Source: Myxococcales bacterium
GTDB lineage: Bacteria; Myxococcota_A; Polyangia; Haliangiales; Haliangiaceae
Length of the DNA stretch: 64,000 nucleotides
Assembly: GCA_016706545.1 (NCBI GenBank)
Contig: JADJJK010000037.1
Coordinates: 1 to 64,000, forward strand
Direction of reading: 5' to 3'
The first letter of the stretch is position 1; each line of letters opens with the position of its first letter. Positions 38,059 through 47,230 of this stretch are shown in pieces. The notes beneath the pieces are model-generated. The model was given only the letters and a program-made list of their open reading frames with translations. It was not told where the DNA came from and did not search any database. A program made the position numbers and the translations under genes.

Positions 38059-38872
38059 CTAGTGACCGACGGTGGCAGACGCCGAGGCCGAGACCTCGAC
38101 CGAGACGTTCACCGAGGCCTTGATGTTGCCGACCATCGAGGCAGCCGCGGCGATCTGACCAGAGATGCACAGCGCCTGGTCCTTGAAGGACGCGGCCAGG
38201 TCGTTGGCCGACGCGGCCAGCGAGCCAGCGGAGGTCGCCCACGTCGCCACCGCGGCCTGCAGCGGCTTGAGGCGAGCCTGCACCGAGAAGATCTTCGGCA
38301 GACCCTCACGCAGGGCGCTCAGCGTCAGCTCGATCTTGGAGGTGTCCACGACCGCGGAGGCCTCGGCCTCCACCTTGAGCTCGGGCTCCGAGCACTGCAC
38401 GTTGAGCGACGCATCCACCTCGGCCTGGGCGCGGCACTCCATGGAGGCGTCGACCTTGGCCGAGCCCTCGCAGGTGCCTTCGCACGTGCCACGGCAAACG
38501 CCATCGCACGAGCCGCCGGAGCCGGTCTTGCCTTCGCAGGTGCCGGAGCAGCCGCCGTTGCAGCGGCCTTCACAGGTGGCCTTGATGTCGGCCTCGGCCT
38601 TGCCTTTACACTCGGCGGCGGCGCGGGCGCTGGCGCGCACGTCCACCTGGCAGATGGCCGGCTTGTACTCGACCTTGAGCGAGGCGTTGGCTTTGAGGCC
38701 GACCTTCAGGTTGTCCTGGATCCGGGTGATGACCCGGGCGCAGACCACGTCAGTCTCGCCGTTGAGCTCGGTGGCTGCCATCTGCAGCTTCTCGCCCATG
38801 ATCACGCAGCTCTGCTTGACCACGTTGGCGGTTTCGCAGCGCGAGCGCGTAGAGTAGAATTTTCAGACTCAT
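38059..38872 (-). CDS. Cys/Gly-rich secreted protein, probable frameshift near the N-terminus
   Basis: The body (about 254 residues) is clean: TELNGETDVVCARVITRIQDN, then a Cys-Gly cluster with repeating C-x-G-x-C-type units (CEGRCNGGCSGTCEG, CRGTCEGTCEG), then an Ala/Ser-rich helical region, ending ASASATVGH. The only well-placed start is ATG 38872 (MSLKILLYALA) with AAGGA eight bases upstream, but it is one frame off; an indel near 38,840-38,850 joins them. Similar Cys-knot-like repeats occur in myxobacterial surface proteins; metal binding or cross-linking is possible. Unknown function. Confidence 0.65.
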
Positions 38873-39098
38873 GTAGATAGTCCTTTGCGAGTTTCGAGGC
38901 GAATCGTTATCAAAAAACGTTCGGTTACGCGCGCGCTTACGCAGAAAAACCGCGGCTGAGGCGCTCAGGGCATCTCGCAGCCAAAGTCGTGCTATGGGTG
39001 CAGTGCAGGGCAGGTTACTGACCCGCGGTGGACAGATCCGCCGATGCTGGCCTGTGATTGACGTTGTCCCAGGCCTCAGGTACGAGAAACGCTTGCCC

Positions 39099-40347
39099 AT
39101 GCGCCCACGCCCTTTCCGCCCTTTTGCCACCCGGCGCCGCGCGCGTCGGGTCAAGCAGCTTCGCGGCGCTGGCGCCGCGCTGGCGCTCGGCAGCGGGCTG
39201 GCGGGGGTCTCGAGCCCGGTGGACGGCAGCCATCCACGAGTGCTCGGCAGCGGTGACCGAGCCTTCGTCGCCATCGTCGACCGCGTCGCGCGCGCCGAGT
39301 CCTCGGTGGAGATCCGGGCGTTCTTGTGGCGGGATGACGAGGCTGGCAACCTGCTCGCCGAGGCGGTCGTGCAGGCCGCTGACCGCGGCGCCAAGGTCCT
39401 GATCCAGAAAGATCGGATCGCGGCGGTGTACGAGTACACCGGCGGCAACAAGCAGAGCTTCTTCCACAAGCGCGTGGATCCCATTCGCGGGCTTCAGGCC
39501 TGGCTGCTCGGCGCGGTGTATCGCGCGCCCGGGTCGATCCGGCAGCGCCCCAATCCGCTGCTCGAGCGCATCATCGCGCACGACAACATCCGCGTGGAGC
39601 ACACACGCGCAAGCGCTTCGACACAGCAAGCTGTTCATCATCGACGAGCGCTACCTGGCGCTGGGCTCCATGGGCATCGGCGACAATCATCGCCACGAGT
39701 GGATCGACGTCATGGTCGAGGCAGAAGGGCGGCAACACGTGGCCCGCCTGCGCGACCGCATGGCCGGCGCGGATGAGTTCGATCCGTCCCGGGGCATCGA
39801 CTTCTTGGTGCATAGCCGGGAGGCCCATCGCAAGCGGAGCTGCCCGATGATCAGCCACCGCCTGGCCCTCATCGACTCGGCGCAGACCTCCTTGACCGTG
39901 GAGATGGCGTACCTCGGCGACCGGCGCTTCACCGCCGCGCTCGCCCGTGCGGTCACCCGCGGCTGCGCGGTCAAGCTGGTGACGGCGGAGAACGCGGATG
40001 TCCTGGGCGCCACCAACCGCGCCACCTGTGATCTCTTGCTGCGCACCACAGGCGCGCCGGAGAACCTCAAGGTGGTGGTGTTGCCGCGCATGGTTCACTC
40101 GAAGGTGGTGGTGATCGACCACCGCTTCGCCGACGTCGGGTCCGCCAACTTCACCGCGCTCTCTCACGGCGTGTACGACGAGATCAACCTGTACGCCGAC
40201 AGCGAGCCGTTCGCCCGCGAGCTCGAAGCCGAGATCGACGCCCACTGCGAGGAGGGCAAGGTGGCCTCTGGCCGCATGACCTACCGCAAGATGTTCTCTG
40301 GACTCGAGAAGGCCGTGGTGGCGTACCAGTCGCGGCGAGGCGGGTAG
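39099..40347 (+). CDS. Phospholipase D / cardiolipin synthase-like protein, frameshifted near 39.6 kb
   Basis: Two HKD motifs define the PLD superfamily. The second is intact (MVHSKVVVIDHRFADVGSANF). The first is split by small indels at 39,600-39,635: upstream frame NPLLERIIAHDNIRVEHT, downstream frame KLFIIDERYLALGSMGIGDN, with HSK at the join. N-terminal landmarks are SSVEIRAFLWRDDEAGNLLAEAV and GAKVLIQKDRIAAVYEYTGG. Start ATG 39099 is tentative. PLD members of this layout make or cleave phospholipid headgroup bonds. TetR gene follows after two bases. Confidence 0.75.
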
Positions 40348-40349
40348 CC

Positions 40350-41113
40350 GTGGTCAGCCGTGCAGCAGACGTCGTCGATCGCGGCAAGGTGGAGCGTCGT
40401 CGGCAGATCCTGGAGGCCGCCAAGCACGTGTTCGCCGAGGCTGGCTATCACGGGGCGTCCATCAACGCGATCATCGAGCGCGCGCGCAGATCGCGCGCGG
40501 CACGTTCTACCTGTACTTCGAGAGCAAGGCCGCGGTGTTTGACTCCATCCTGGATCAGGCCATGGCGGATCTGCGGGCGCTCATCCGCCGCATCGAGGTG
40601 GAGGACCCCAGCGCGCCGCCGCCGCAGGTGCAGCTCCGGGAGCAAGTGGTCGCCACGCTGGGCTACGTGGTCGGGGATCGCGCGCTCGCCACGCTGCTCT
40701 TGCAGGCCGCGCAGACGCCGGAGGCCGAGGCCGCCGAGCGCCTCAACCAGTTCTATGACGAGGTGCGCCGCCTCATCGAGCGCGCGCTGGAGCAGGGCAC
40801 CGCGCTAGGCCTGGTGCGCAAGTGCCAGCCGAGCCTGGTGGCCGGCGCGCTGCTCGGCATGGTGCGCGGCGTGATCGAGGTGATGATGCGCGGCTCCGAG
40901 CCGCTGTCGGTCGACGAGGTGGTGAGCGAGGTCATCGCGGTGGGCTGCGCGGCGTGCTCGCGCACATCTGACGCGGGCAGCGGGCCGGGTGCCGCGGCGC
41001 CTCTGGCCAGACGCCGGGCGCGGCGCTCGGAAAAAGATCGCAGAGGCGCGCGAGAAAAAGTGTCTCGCGGCCAACACTGTGCCTTCTCGGTGCGCCGGTC
41101 GCGGACTCATTGA
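40350..41113 (+). CDS. TetR/AcrR-family transcriptional regulator, one frameshift in the HTH
   Basis: The N-terminal helix-turn-helix reads KVERRRQILEAAKHVFAEAG, YHGASINAIIERA, then one missing base in the CGCGCGCGC stretch (40,478-40,492), and resumes RGTFYLYFESKAAVFDSILDQ. The C-terminal ligand domain is intact (LLLQAAQTPEAEAAERLNQFY, GALLGMVRGVIEVMM). The last ~40 residues are Arg-rich. Likely controls the adjacent PLD gene or the lipase/GST genes downstream. The conserved motif on both sides of the break argues for a sequencing error. Confidence 0.78.
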
Positions 41114-41257
41114 ATTCAGTTCAACGGCGCGAATCTCGCGCAGTTAGCTGCGCGTGTAGGTGCAAGACTCCGACGAGGAACTGCCTGCCACCGGCAACTG
41201 CGGTAGCCACTGCCCACAAAAATCCACTCTTGATGCGGCGCCAAAGCCAGGACTAGT

Positions 41258-42208
41258 GTGCGGCGCATGAAAGCTCGTGGCCGGTTGACGACTGTCCTTC
41301 TTGTCAATGTGCTCGCTGCGCTGGCGCTCGCCGGCTGCCTGGCGGAGTCTGTCGCGCAGGACGAATCCGAAGGTGGACCTGCGGCGCTCGCGTCCTCGTT
41401 GTCCAATCGCGCGCGCCTGCCCATCGTGCTCTTGCACGGCATGGCGGGCTTCGATCAGATCGGCCCGCTGGACTACTTCTATGGCGTCAAGTCGCGCCTG
41501 GCCTCGGATGGTCACCAGGTCTTCGTGACCGAGGTGGATCCGTTCCAGCGCATCGAGGTTCGCGCGGCGCAACTGGCGCCGCAGCTCCAGAGCATCCTGG
41601 CGCGCACCGGCGCGCGCCGCGTGCATCTCATCGCCCACTCGCAGGGCGGCCTGGACGCGCGCTATCTGGTCTCCCACCTGGGCTTTGGCGATCGCGTCGC
41701 CACTGTTACCACCATCTCCAGCCCACACCGCGGCTCGCGGGTGGCGGACGTGGCGCTGGGCATCCTGCCGGGCCCGGCAGAGAGCCTGCTGGCGTTCCTG
41801 GCCAACCTCATCGGCGGCGGCGGCCAGGACCTGGAAGGGCAGGCGTACCAGCTCACCGAGGAGTACGCCACCTCCGTCTTCAACCCCACCACCCCCGATG
41901 ATCCGCGCGTCCTCTACTACTCGGTCGCCGGCGTGACCCGCGCCGCCACCCTCGACATCTGGCGCGAGGACGTGTGCGATCCGCTCTTGTGGGCAGGCTA
42001 TCTCCTGCTCTCGGGCCACGGCGCCAATGATGGGTTGGTGTCGGTGGACAGCGCGCGCCACGGCGTCTTTTTGGGCACCGTGCCCGCCGATCACCTCGAC
42101 GAGGTCGGTCAGATCCTGGGCACCACCGCGCTCGGCTTCTCGCACAAGACGTTCTATTCGCGCCTCGCCCGCTTCGTCACCGACCCCTCCGCGCCCTCGC
42201 CCATCTGA
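41258..42208 (+). CDS. Triacylglycerol lipase / alpha-beta hydrolase lipoprotein
   Basis: 316 residues. Signal peptide ending LAALALAGC (lipobox). The lipase core has the oxyanion-hole motif LPIVLLHGMAGFDQIG and the nucleophile elbow LIAHSQGGLDARY (Ser in HSQGG). Like the Pseudomonas family I lipases it continues VATVTTISSPHRGSRVAD. Candidate acid and base residues are in GANDGLVSVDSARHG and PADHLDEVG. GTG 41258 is chosen because AGGA lies five bases upstream; ATG 41267 is possible. Probably hydrolyses lipids at the envelope. Confidence 0.88.
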   Translation: MRRMKARGRLTTVLLVNVLAALALAGCLAESVAQDESEGGPAALASSLSNRARLPIVLLHGMAGFDQIGPLDYFYGVKSRLASDGHQVFVTEVDPFQRIEVRAAQLAPQLQSILARTGARRVHLIAHSQGGLDARYLVSHLGFGDRVATVTTISSPHRGSRVADVALGILPGPAESLLAFLANLIGGGGQDLEGQAYQLTEEYATSVFNPTTPDDPRVLYYSVAGVTRAATLDIWREDVCDPLLWAGYLLLSGHGANDGLVSVDSARHGVFLGTVPADHLDEVGQILGTTALGFSHKTFYSRLARFVTDPSAPSPI

Positions 42209-42334
42209 CCGCGGCGAGCCAAGGAGGGCGCGGCGCGCTGCGGTGCACGACAGCGGCGCACGGCGGCTCGCTGGCGCTTGGGCCTGGCGCCCGAGCGCGT
42301 GGCATCGGCACCGGGAACGACGTAGCATGCGGCC

Positions 42335-42959
42335 ATGTCCATCGTGCTCTATCATCATCCGTTCTCTCGCGCCGCGACCGTCGTGTGGATGCTCGAGGAG
42401 ATTGGCGTCCCCTATGACCTGCGCTACGTCGACTTGATGGCGGCGCCCACAAGACGCTGAGCTCGTGGCGCTAAACCCCATGGGCAAGTTGCCGATCCTG
42501 ACCGACGGCGACGCCGTGGTCACCGAGGCCTGTGCCATCGGCCTCTACCTCGCCGATCGGTACGCCGCCGGGCGCCTCGCGCCTGCGCTCGATGCGCCGG
42601 AGCGCGCGACGTACTATCGGTGGTCCGTGTTCGCGCCCTCGGTCATCGAGCCTGGCTCCATCGCCAAGGCGTCGGGCTGGCAGTTCAAGCCCTCCCAGGC
42701 AGGGTGGGGCGCCCACGACGACATGCTCCGCGCGCTCGACGCCGCGGTCACCGGCCGGGACTTCCTCCTCGGCTCCACCTTCTCCATGGCCGACGTGATC
42801 TTCGGCTCCACCGTCCGCTTCATGCTCAAGTTCAAGATGCTCGAGGGCTCCCCCGCCGTCCTGGCCTACAGCGAGCGCCTGGGCGCCCGCCCGGCGCTCC
42901 ATCGCGCCGACGCGATCAACGCCAAGATCTCCGCCGAGCACGGCCTGCCTACTGGCTAG
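42335..42959 (+). CDS. Glutathione S-transferase family protein, frameshifted at 42.44-42.46 kb
   Basis: The thioredoxin-like N-terminal domain starts MSIVLYHHPFSRAATVVWML at ATG 42335. Two single-base losses at 42,436-42,462 interrupt the expected region, after which ELVALNPMGKLPILTDGDAV continues, including the cis-Pro substrate-binding motif and TEACAIGLYLADRY. The all-helical C-terminal domain is intact (GRDFLLGSTFSMADVIFGST). TAGCAT at 42323-42328 is a possible -10 with transcription starting at the ATG. Detoxification or glutathione chemistry is inferred. Confidence 0.8.
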
Positions 42960-43080
42960 CTTGGGCGTGGCGCCCGGTGCTCCAGCCACGCGAGGCGCTT
43001 CGCACCTGGCACCTGGCGCGTCTCGCTGCAGCTCGCCATTCGCGCACCACGCATCATCCCCAGCGCGCGGGCGTTGTCGC

Positions 43081-43690
43081 CTATGCTTTGATCATGGCGA
43101 TGATGTCGTCGCATGCGACGCTCGCCTTCTTCAGGCGTTCGGGCGCGACCTCGCGGATATGCGCGATCTCGTTGCGGGTGGGGGCGATGATATCGACCGC
43201 CGCGAGCAGTCGCTGCTTGGCGTCCGCGGCGGTGCCAAGTCGGACCTTCGCGTCGGCCCACACGTCGTTGGCCGTGAGCAGGTTGGGGAGCTGCCTCAGG
43301 TACAGGTAGTCGACGATGCCAAGGGGATCGGCGCCGGCCTGCTGTGAGCGGAGGGCGCGGGCGAGCGATTCTCGCTCTGGCTCGGGCAAGGCCTTCTCGA
43401 TGCGGGCGGCGGCGCCGACGCTGTACTTGCTGCTCACGCCGATGACGGAGGTCGCCTCGATCTTGGCCGAGCGGGCCTCGATCTTGGCATGCAGCTCGCC
43501 ATGAAAGACCGCCAGCAACGTCAGCGCAAGGTCGGCCTGGCCCTCGGGCGGTCCCCTGGTTGTTGATGCGGACGAAGATTGTCAGCGACCTGCTCGTCGT
43601 TAGCCCCCTCTTTGCGGATCTCGATCACCGGGAACTCGAACTTCTCGATGGTCGAAGTGTAGAGCTGGCGCAAGGGTAGTGGGAGTTGGG
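43081..43690 (-). pseudogene. Truncated, frameshifted DUF262-like (GmrSD/RloF-type) gene remnant
   Basis: Three consecutive frames on the minus strand carry the middle of a DUF262 protein: STIEKFEFPVIEIRKEGAND, then IFVRINNQGT, then EGQADLALTLLAVFHGEL. Together these match the family pattern (VIxI..N.E..A.IFVRIN.QGT.L.QADF.LTLLSVF). A helical C-terminal part (about 140 residues) follows, with NEIAHIREVAPERL near the end, HEPN-like in character. The N-terminal catalytic half is missing; recognisable sequence stops near 43,690. DUF262 proteins include modification-dependent restriction enzymes, so this may be the scar of a defence gene at the island edge. Confidence 0.6.
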
Positions 43691-43975
43691 CGCCCCGAGC
43701 GCCGGGGCCGTAGGAGTAGCGAGGAGGCGGGCTCGGAGTGCCGGGCGGCGGACCAGAACGCCGGGGGCGGCGGGCAAGGGAGAAAGGCTAGTGATTCTCG
43801 CGCGGAGCGGCGGAGGGAATCGCCGCCCTTGGCCGCGTGGGAGTCGAGCGATGTCTCGTCGGAGGTCTCGAAGCTCGTGGTACTCGTGGTCAGTGAACAG
43901 CAGCACGTGCGGTGCTGCCCGTCAGCATGGGGCTGCGCTAGGCGCTACGGTACGTCGAAATAGCAGTGCGGGTTG
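43691..43975. other. Boundary segment between high-GC chromosome and low-GC island
   Basis: No convincing gene. A 13-codon frame starting at ATG 43979 on the minus strand overlaps the kinase stop (ATGA) and ends quickly, suggesting the operon once continued into a now-truncated gene. Base composition changes from GC-rich to near 50% across this stretch. Confidence 0.4.
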
Positions 43976-44550
43976 TCATGTTAGCACCTCATCGAGGATC
44001 TCGTTCGCTGCACGAAATCCACCGGTGCCGGCGTCAGTGACGTTGACCATGCGTTTGTCGGGAAACCTTGATAACGTAAATGCTCTTACGAAGAGGTGCT
44101 GCTCGTCTCTTCGTTGAGTGGTTGGCCCCTGAGGCTCTTTCCGTCGTCCTGAAAGTGCTTGCTTACGTCGAAATTCTCAGTAAGGAGAACGAGTCGCACA
44201 TTGGCCATCCGTGGGGCGCAAAATTCGTTTTCTAGGTCAAATACGTAGCTGCCTGAATATCCTCGATAGAGTGGCGCGTACACACACTCACCAAGATGCG
44301 CTCGATTGTAGATAATCGATCCAGCGCCCTGAAGGATCGAGAACATAGTTCTGAACGCGTCTTCTTGAAACAATCGAAGAGCACCCGTCGCGGATAGGCT
44401 TGTATAGTAGTCCGATGGCATCGGCTTTGAACAATGGATGACCGCATGGTAGCCGAGCCTGTTCTGTATGCCCGCTATGAGAAGGTTCTTGCCTAGTCGA
44501 TCGAGCCCCTCGATGAGGAACTTTCGTGAGCTATTCATCGTTTGTGTCAA
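43976..44550 (-). CDS. Nucleotide (thymidylate/dNMP) kinase-like P-loop protein, one frameshift
   Basis: The N-terminus reads SSRKFLIEGLDRLGKNLLIA, a P-loop in the position and style of dNMP kinases (EGxDxxGK) but with Asn after GK instead of Ser/Thr. RLGYHAVIHCSKP and YNRAHLGECVYAPLYRGYS resemble phage-type deoxynucleotide kinases. The first frame ends at 44,086, but one base further on the protein continues EQHLFVRAFTLSRFPDKR through DAGTGGFRAANEILDEVL, giving about 191 residues. TTG 44550 has GAGGA seven bases upstream; ATG 44538 is the alternative. Substrate may be a modified pyrimidine monophosphate, given neighbours (inference). Confidence 0.6.
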
Positions 44551-44565
44551 TTTGGAGTCCTCTTT

Positions 44566-44706
44566 TCAAAGAAATGCTTGTTCGAAGCCGATCTTGAGGG
44601 CAAGAGCCGCGCCGCCGTTGTCGAATAGGAGCTTTGCTGAGCAAACGACCTCCGCACCGATCTCATGGCTCGCGAAACTCCGAAGTGCTTTCGCAGCCGT
44701 ATCCAT
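44566..44706 (-). CDS. Small protein of unknown function upstream of the kinase
   Basis: 46 residues (MDTAAKALRSFASHEIGAEV ... ALKIGFEQAFL), ending 15 bases before the kinase start. A second open frame just upstream (to about 44,833; containing CYAWYALMDNCQDGFGT) meets it at a TTTCTTTC repeat (near 44,725). The two could be one longer protein with a frameshift. Not recognised; modest evidence that it is real comes from its tight spacing with the kinase gene. Confidence 0.35.
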   Translation of the reverse strand: MDTAAKALRSFASHEIGAEVVCSAKLLFDNGGAALALKIGFEQAFL

Positions 44707-45029
44707 GATGTTGGTGCATAGAAAGAAAGTACAGCATCAGCTCGCGGCTACTGGGCATGGTGCCGAACCCATCCTGGCAATTGTCCATAAGCGCATACCA
44801 CGCATAGCATTCCTGCTCTAACAGTAAGAGCACGAGCGCTACGGCAACCGCGTTGCGGAGGCCGAGTCAAACCAGCAACCTCCCGGAGGGTCAGAGTCCG
44901 TAGCGTCGTGAGACATCAGCGCACTGGGATGACGCTCTGTCCCCTTTTAGCTTCGAGGGTCCGAAGGCGGAACGTCGTGCAGCAGCGACGGAAGATCACG
45001 GATGAGCGCGAGGCGCTATGAAGCTTCGC

Positions 45030-45051
45030 GGCGGCGGCGGCCGCCGCCGCC
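45030..45051. repeat. Perfect 22-bp GC palindrome
   Basis: Eleven bases of (GGC)n followed by their exact complement (CCG)n, with no loop. It stands out in a locally mixed-composition, non-coding stretch. It could extrude as a cruciform or hinder polymerase; function unknown. Confidence 0.6.
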
Positions 45052-45230
45052 ACGTCAAGCAGGTGGGCGCAAGCCAACGCCATCGATTGAAGATCATTGA
45101 ATGCCTGGCGGATGAACCGGCGCGGCGAGAAGGGAAGGCGGCACCGAGAGCAGGTAACCTACCCACACTTTTTTTGGTTGGCGATCCCGCTTCACGAGAT
45201 CGGCTAGCGCACCAATCTTACCCTTTCCTC

Positions 45231-45251
45231 GTTGTTCGTGCATACTACAAC
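45231..45251. promoter_or_regulatory. Candidate operator dyad for the NDT-HigBA operon
   Basis: GTTGT and ACAAC arms are separated by 11 bases, ending 30 bases before ATG 45282. A dyad in this position is expected for autorepression by a HigA-type HTH protein encoded in the same operon. Only five base pairs per arm, so moderate support. Confidence 0.35.
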
Positions 45252-45281
45252 CATGGGCGCCACCTCAGGCGAAGTGACGCG

Positions 45282-45746
45282 ATGAGGATCTACGTAGCGT
45301 CTTCGTGGCGCAACACGCACCAACCGGGTGTCGTCGAGGCCCTACGCGCTGCCGGGCATGAGGTCTACGATTTTCGAAATCCTGGACCAGGTGAGCGCGG
45401 TTTTAGTTGGGCCGAGATCGATCCCAACTGGCAGCAGTGGTCGGTGACGGAGTTTCGCGCGGGCTTGGCACATCCGCGCGCTCGATCTGGTTTTGCTTTG
45501 GATTTTCAGGCGCTTGAGTGGTGTGAGCGCTGCGTCCTCGTGCTACCGTCAGGAATGAGCGCGCATTTGGAAGCGGGTTGGTGCGCTGGTCGTGGCAAGG
45601 TAACCGTGCTCTACGCTCCCGAGCTACGCGAAGCCGAGCTGATGTACAAGATCTTCGATTTGGGGGAGGAAACCCCACTTTTCGCAGACCTCGCGGAGGT
45701 CGTGGCCGCCATCGGAGCCGGCAACAAATCGGCGGCGGACCGATGA
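45282..45746 (+). CDS. Nucleoside 2-deoxyribosyltransferase-like protein
   Basis: 154 residues. MRIYVASSWRNTHQPGVVEAL opens a Rossmann-like fold, with HEVYDFRNPGPGERGFSWAE, then a candidate catalytic region FQALEWCERCVLVLPSG and SAHLEAGWCAGRGKVTVLY. This is the pattern of the nucleoside deoxyribosyltransferase superfamily (DNA-precursor base exchange or nucleotide N-glycosidic cleavage). The stop overlaps the next start (ATGA), so it is co-translated with a HigB-like toxin, an unusual pairing. Could act on free nucleotides or ADP-ribose-like ligands. Confidence 0.65.
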   Translation: MRIYVASSWRNTHQPGVVEALRAAGHEVYDFRNPGPGERGFSWAEIDPNWQQWSVTEFRAGLAHPRARSGFALDFQALEWCERCVLVLPSGMSAHLEAGWCAGRGKVTVLYAPELREAELMYKIFDLGEETPLFADLAEVVAAIGAGNKSAADR

Positions 45747-46144
45747 CCGCGACGCTGCACCGTCTACCTGGCGTGGGAACAGGATCCGCTCGCGTTCAGA
45801 CTTTCTCTCCGCTATGGTTGTCGACGGTGGAGTTCGCGTACGCCAAAAAGGGGTTGCGGGATCTTTGTGAGATTCGCGCGACAGCCGAGAAGCAGCTTGG
45901 AACGCAAACTGCGGCCGGACTTCGGCGGCGATTGGCGGACCTCGATGCGGCGACCACCATCTATGATCTCATCGCCGAGCCAGTAGTCGAGACCGCAGTA
46001 GATGAGGAGCGAGCGGTACGGATCGGCGATGGGAGGCGCCTCGTCTTCCGCTCGAATCACAACAAGGCGCCCGTCACCGCTGGCAAGATCGACTGGACGC
46101 AGGTCACTCGCATCCAATTTCTTCGCATCGAGTCTGACCAATGA
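45743..46144 (+). CDS. HigB/RelE-superfamily toxin-like protein
   Basis: 133 residues. The central pattern KKGLRDLCEIRATAEKQLG, LRRRLADLDAATTIYDLIAEP, IGDGRRLVFRSNHNKAPV matches HigB-type mRNA interferases (long helix, then strands with GxWRLVF-like core). Each end overlaps its neighbour by ATGA. The partner antitoxin (HigA-like HTH) is encoded immediately downstream, which supports the toxin call more than the sequence alone. Predicted to cleave mRNA on ribosomes. Confidence 0.62.
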   Translation: MTATLHRLPGVGTGSARVQTFSPLWLSTVEFAYAKKGLRDLCEIRATAEKQLGTQTAAGLRRRLADLDAATTIYDLIAEPVVETAVDEERAVRIGDGRRLVFRSNHNKAPVTAGKIDWTQVTRIQFLRIESDQ

Positions 46145-47226
46145 CCAGCTTTGAGGAATTTGAGCCAGATTGGGCCTCTCCGCCAGGTGAGACGGTAGCG
46201 GATATCCTCGCGAGTCGAGCGATCACCAAACAAGCCTTCGCCAAAAGGCTCGGACGTACCACCGATGAGGTAAACGAGTTTCTGCGCGGGAGTGCGCAGC
46301 TGACAAGCGAAGTCGCTGTGAAGCTCTCAGCAGTGCTCGGCGCAAGCACCTCATTCTGGCTCGCGCGAGAGGCACGGTATCGCGCAACTCTTGAGCGTCT
46401 CGCCTCACATCCCGCTGAAGCGTCTGCGGAAGAGTGGGTGCGCGACCTTCCAGTTGCCGACATGCTCAAGTTTCAGTGGCTCGATGAAGACGAAGTGAAA
46501 GCCAGCAAAGATACTGCTTGCTTTCGCTACTTCGGCGTTCGAGATGTAGCTGAGTGGAATAGCAGATACAGAGACATTCACGATGCCGCTGCGTTCCGAA
46601 CGTCGCCAACATTCAACTCTGACGTGGGCGCGGTGGCAGCATGGCTGCGTCGCGGCGAGCTTCTGGCGGCGAAGATTCCATGCGGCGAATGGAGTCGCGA
46701 GGGGTTTGCGGCGACCATTCCGGAGATAAGAGCGCTGGTCAAGAAGCGTGATCCTTTAACCTTCCTTAGAGAACTCAAGCAACTTTGTGCAAAATGTGGA
46801 GTTGCTGTTGTGGTTGCGCGGGCGCCCAGTGGATGCCGCGCGAGCGGGGCAACTCGCTTTCTGACGCCTATTAAGGCGCTCCTGCTACTCAGCTTTCGAT
46901 ACCTATCGGACGACCACTTCTGGTTCACCTTCTTTCACGAGGCCGGACACCTTTTGCTCCATAGTGAGAAGAGGCTCTTCATCGAAGGGATCGCCAGCAT
47001 GTCGTCCTCCGATGAGGACGAGGCGAATCAGTATGCCGCGCGCACTCTGATCCCCCCCGAGTTTGAAGCCGATGTGCGAAACGTCAAACTCGACGCTCGG
47101 GAGATCATCCGACTGGCTCTTCGTGTCGGAATTTCACCCGGAGTTCTTGTCGGCCAGCTCCAGCACATGAAGCGACTTGGTCCAGATAAAATGAACCGGC
47201 TGAAGCGCCGGTTTAGTTGGGAATAG
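46141..47226 (+). CDS. HigA-like HTH antitoxin fused to ImmA/IrrE metallopeptidase
   Basis: 361 residues. The N-terminal ~75 residues are the HigA-type addiction-module HTH: GETVADILASRAITKQAFAK, TTDEVNEFLRG, LSAVLGASTSFWLAREARY. From about residue 190 comes an ImmA/IrrE-like zinc peptidase with FFHEAGHLLLHSEK (HExxH near residue 265-272) and DEDEANQYAARTLIPPEFE (second Glu). Such fusions neutralise a HigB-type toxin and may respond to stress by proteolysis. Start overlaps the toxin gene (ATGA). It ends four bases from the convergent stop of the minus-strand operon. Confidence 0.85.
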   Translation: MTSFEEFEPDWASPPGETVADILASRAITKQAFAKRLGRTTDEVNEFLRGSAQLTSEVAVKLSAVLGASTSFWLAREARYRATLERLASHPAEASAEEWVRDLPVADMLKFQWLDEDEVKASKDTACFRYFGVRDVAEWNSRYRDIHDAAAFRTSPTFNSDVGAVAAWLRRGELLAAKIPCGEWSREGFAATIPEIRALVKKRDPLTFLRELKQLCAKCGVAVVVARAPSGCRASGATRFLTPIKALLLLSFRYLSDDHFWFTFFHEAGHLLLHSEKRLFIEGIASMSSSDEDEANQYAARTLIPPEFEADVRNVKLDAREIIRLALRVGISPGVLVGQLQHMKRLGPDKMNRLKRRFSWE

Positions 47227-47230
47227 CGTC

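Larger units (their letters stand above)
44834..45281. other. Intergenic region between divergent nucleotide-gene groups
   Basis: About 450 bases without a supportable gene. It holds a 22-bp CGG/CCG palindrome (45030-45051), a T7 tract near 45,170 and a candidate operator at 45231-45251 before the deoxyribosyltransferase-like gene. Confidence 0.45.
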
